DNA of 64,000 nucleotides from Psychrobacter sp. APC 3281 (GTDB lineage: Bacteria > Pseudomonadota > Gammaproteobacteria > Pseudomonadales > Moraxellaceae), in contig NZ_JASDCS010000011.1 of assembly GCF_030407815.1 (NCBI RefSeq), positions 62,001-126,000 on the forward strand, in the 5' to 3' direction. The notes beneath the pieces were generated by a model, which had not been told where the DNA came from, ran no database searches, and saw only the letters and a program-made list of their open reading frames with translations. The translations under genes and the position numbers were made by a program. Within the stretch, counting starts at the first letter, position 1; every line of letters begins with the position of its first letter. Positions 62,704 to 64,000 of this stretch are shown here, piece by piece.

Positions 62704-64000
62704 CTAAGTCGTGCCAGAACTATTAGAGTTCTGAGCATTAGCCGCTGTTAGATTATTTATTTCATCCATAACCCATCCTATTTCTAAACAAGCGGGATGT
62801 AGTTTGGCAGAACGTTTGCCGTTCTCGTATTCAAGTATAACTCGATTAAGCAGTAATTGATTTGTTCTCTCATCGTCTGGATTAACTAACTCGGTTCTAT
62901 AGACTCTTTCTAAAATGGGAATATCGCTTGGTTTCAACAATCTATCGTATTCTCTAGTCAATCTAGAGACTGCATATTTTACTTCTTTAGCAGATACTTT
63001 AGTTTCGTCAGTATCACAAGACAATCTAATAAGGCGCATCAAATCACGTACTACACCACCAGAGCTTTTAATTAGTATATCAACAAGCGTAGGGTAAGAA
63101 AATACGGCTTCTATATCAACACGTTTTTGTACCAAATTTTTGAGAGTAGATTTACCAGCATTATTTAGCCTTACCATAGGTAAAATGTAAACATTTTCAT
63201 AGTCGTTTTGCAGATTACTAATAAAGAACAAGCTTATAGGAGTGGTGTATACCACATGAGATTGTAGTGATAACAATTGCTCAGCATGTTGAACAAAAAG
63301 CTGAGTATGACTATCTGACTGATTATGCATTAACGAAAAGGTTCGATAGTGCATTTTTTCGAGACCGTCGACAATAATAACTATGTCTTTATAGTCCTTC
63401 TTCTGAATTTCATTGCGTACGGTAATCAAAAATTGATTTATTTTACTAATAAAGTCTGATGCCCTTTTTTCAATTTTTTCACGTATGGTACTACGCTGGC
63501 TTTGACTATGTTTAATATCTCCGGTTAAACTACCGAATAGCTTTAATATAGAGGGTATACCTATATTCGCCTCTAAACCAGCACTAGCCTTACCATCTAC
63601 TTTCTTTTCAATATTTGATTCTGTATATATCTCCTGAGTGATCCAGTTATGAATATCTGTTATCGTATCATTGTCAATGTCGATATTACTTTCTTGTAGA
63701 ACTTTACTAGTTCCATCGACCATTGCCAGAAAGATATCGATATAGCTAATATCTGCCAAATCCAAAGCATCACCTACATCGAAATAAATACAGAAATAAT
63801 GGTCTTGCTCTAATCTTTGCTTAAGCCTAAATAGCTCAGTTGTTTTACCTGAACCTCGGTGACCACTGATCAGATAAGTACAAGTATTATCGTCTGAGCG
63901 CTCAATACTACGACGAATTGTACTAATTATCTTTATATTCTCTCCTCTTACCTCTGATAAATCTATGTAGCGATTATCATCAGCAGGAAGAGCATAATCA
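62704..64000 (-). CDS. P-loop NTPase, N-terminus outside the window (partial)
   Basis: The frame is open to the window edge; about 431 residues are visible. Walker A is LISGHRGSGKTTEL (codons near 63830-63870) and Walker B is DIVIIVDGLEKM. YIDLSEVRGENIKII precedes Walker A, and VVYTTPISLFFI, NVYILPMVRL and SSGGVVRDLMRLIRL follow. The pattern matches a family of STAND/AAA-like ATPases often found beside TPR proteins in cyanobacteria and actinobacteria. A TTG at 63765 is internal. Base composition is AT-rich. The role is unknown; a conflict or signalling function is inference. Confidence 0.8.
   Translation of the reverse strand, partial: DYALPADDNRYIDLSEVRGENIKIISTIRRSIERSDDNTCTYLISGHRGSGKTTELFRLKQRLEQDHYFCIYFDVGDALDLADISYIDIFLAMVDGTSKVLQESNIDIDNDTITDIHNWITQEIYTESNIEKKVDGKASAGLEANIGIPSILKLFGSLTGDIKHSQSQRSTIREKIEKRASDFISKINQFLITVRNEIQKKDYKDIVIIVDGLEKMHYRTFSLMHNQSDSHTQLFVQHAEQLLSLQSHVVYTTPISLFFISNLQNDYENVYILPMVRLNNAGKSTLKNLVQKRVDIEAVFSYPTLVDILIKSSGGVVRDLMRLIRLSCDTDETKVSAKEVKYAVSRLTREYDRLLKPSDIPILERVYRTELVNPDDERTNQLLLNRVILEYENGKRSAKLHPACLEIGWVMDEINNLTAANAQNSNSSGTT

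Noticed and set aside
62704-63765. NTPase gene starting at the TTG at 63765
   Set aside because: The frame continues upstream to the window edge and includes Walker A, so 63765 is internal.

Overview
The window looks like a chromosomal segment of a gamma-proteobacterium of the family Moraxellaceae, most likely Psychrobacter. The basis is recalled protein similarity (ribosomal proteins, MreB, KARI and others) and the gene order; no database search was run. Most of the window is conserved housekeeping sequence. The less ordinary parts are the two ends, the intergenic regions and one degenerate enzyme.

Layout. 1-2.7 kb: the tail of a DUF2726 protein, a DUF1853 gene, and an AT-rich gene of unknown function beside tRNA-Pro(GGG). 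3.0-6.5 kb: the gatCAB operon (minus strand) for tRNA-dependent amidation. 7.2-12.5 kb: mreB, mreC, mreD, a Maf/YhdE nucleotide pyrophosphatase and RNase G, the cell-shape cluster known from other gamma-proteobacteria. 12.9-27.0 kb: the complete S10, spc and alpha ribosomal protein clusters as one block from rpsJ to rplQ, including secY, rpmJ and rpoA. Internal promoters are proposed before rplN and rpsM, and a terminator-like hairpin lies between rpsH and rplF. 27.1-28.7 kb: YciO-type protein and EF-P hydroxylase EpmC (minus). 28.9-32.6 kb: yceD, rpmF, fabD, fabG, acpP, without the plsX and fabH often found in this cluster. 32.9-37.3 kb: Kbp-like BON-LysM protein, queG, the bifunctional NAD(P)HX repair enzyme and a DUF4124 protein. 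37.3-41.7 kb: a long leader followed by ilvB-ilvH-ilvC. 42-46 kb: a membrane protein, a cold-shock protein, a DUF421 protein and etfB-etfA. 46.3-51.5 kb: a SpoU methyltransferase, fbp, pyrB with an apparently dead dihydroorotase partner (PyrC'), and a DUF2127 protein. 51.5-58.5 kb: a CPA1 antiporter, DUF2254 and YihY proteins, WrbA, DUF2069 and DUF3108 proteins. 59-61 kb: groES-groEL behind a sigma-32-like promoter. 61.2-64 kb: an AT-rich two-gene module, a P-loop NTPase (cut by the window edge) and a TPR protein with a STAND-like N-terminal region. This module is the best candidate for a poorly described system.

Intergenic structure. Several strong intrinsic terminators separate the units, including a 54-bp perfect palindrome after groEL. 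Short palindromic repeats with a shared core lie downstream of etfA and groEL, with a probable copy after mreB and a tentative copy after the DUF1853 gene; they look like a small dispersed repeat family. No insertion sequence, CRISPR array, rRNA or intact prophage was seen.
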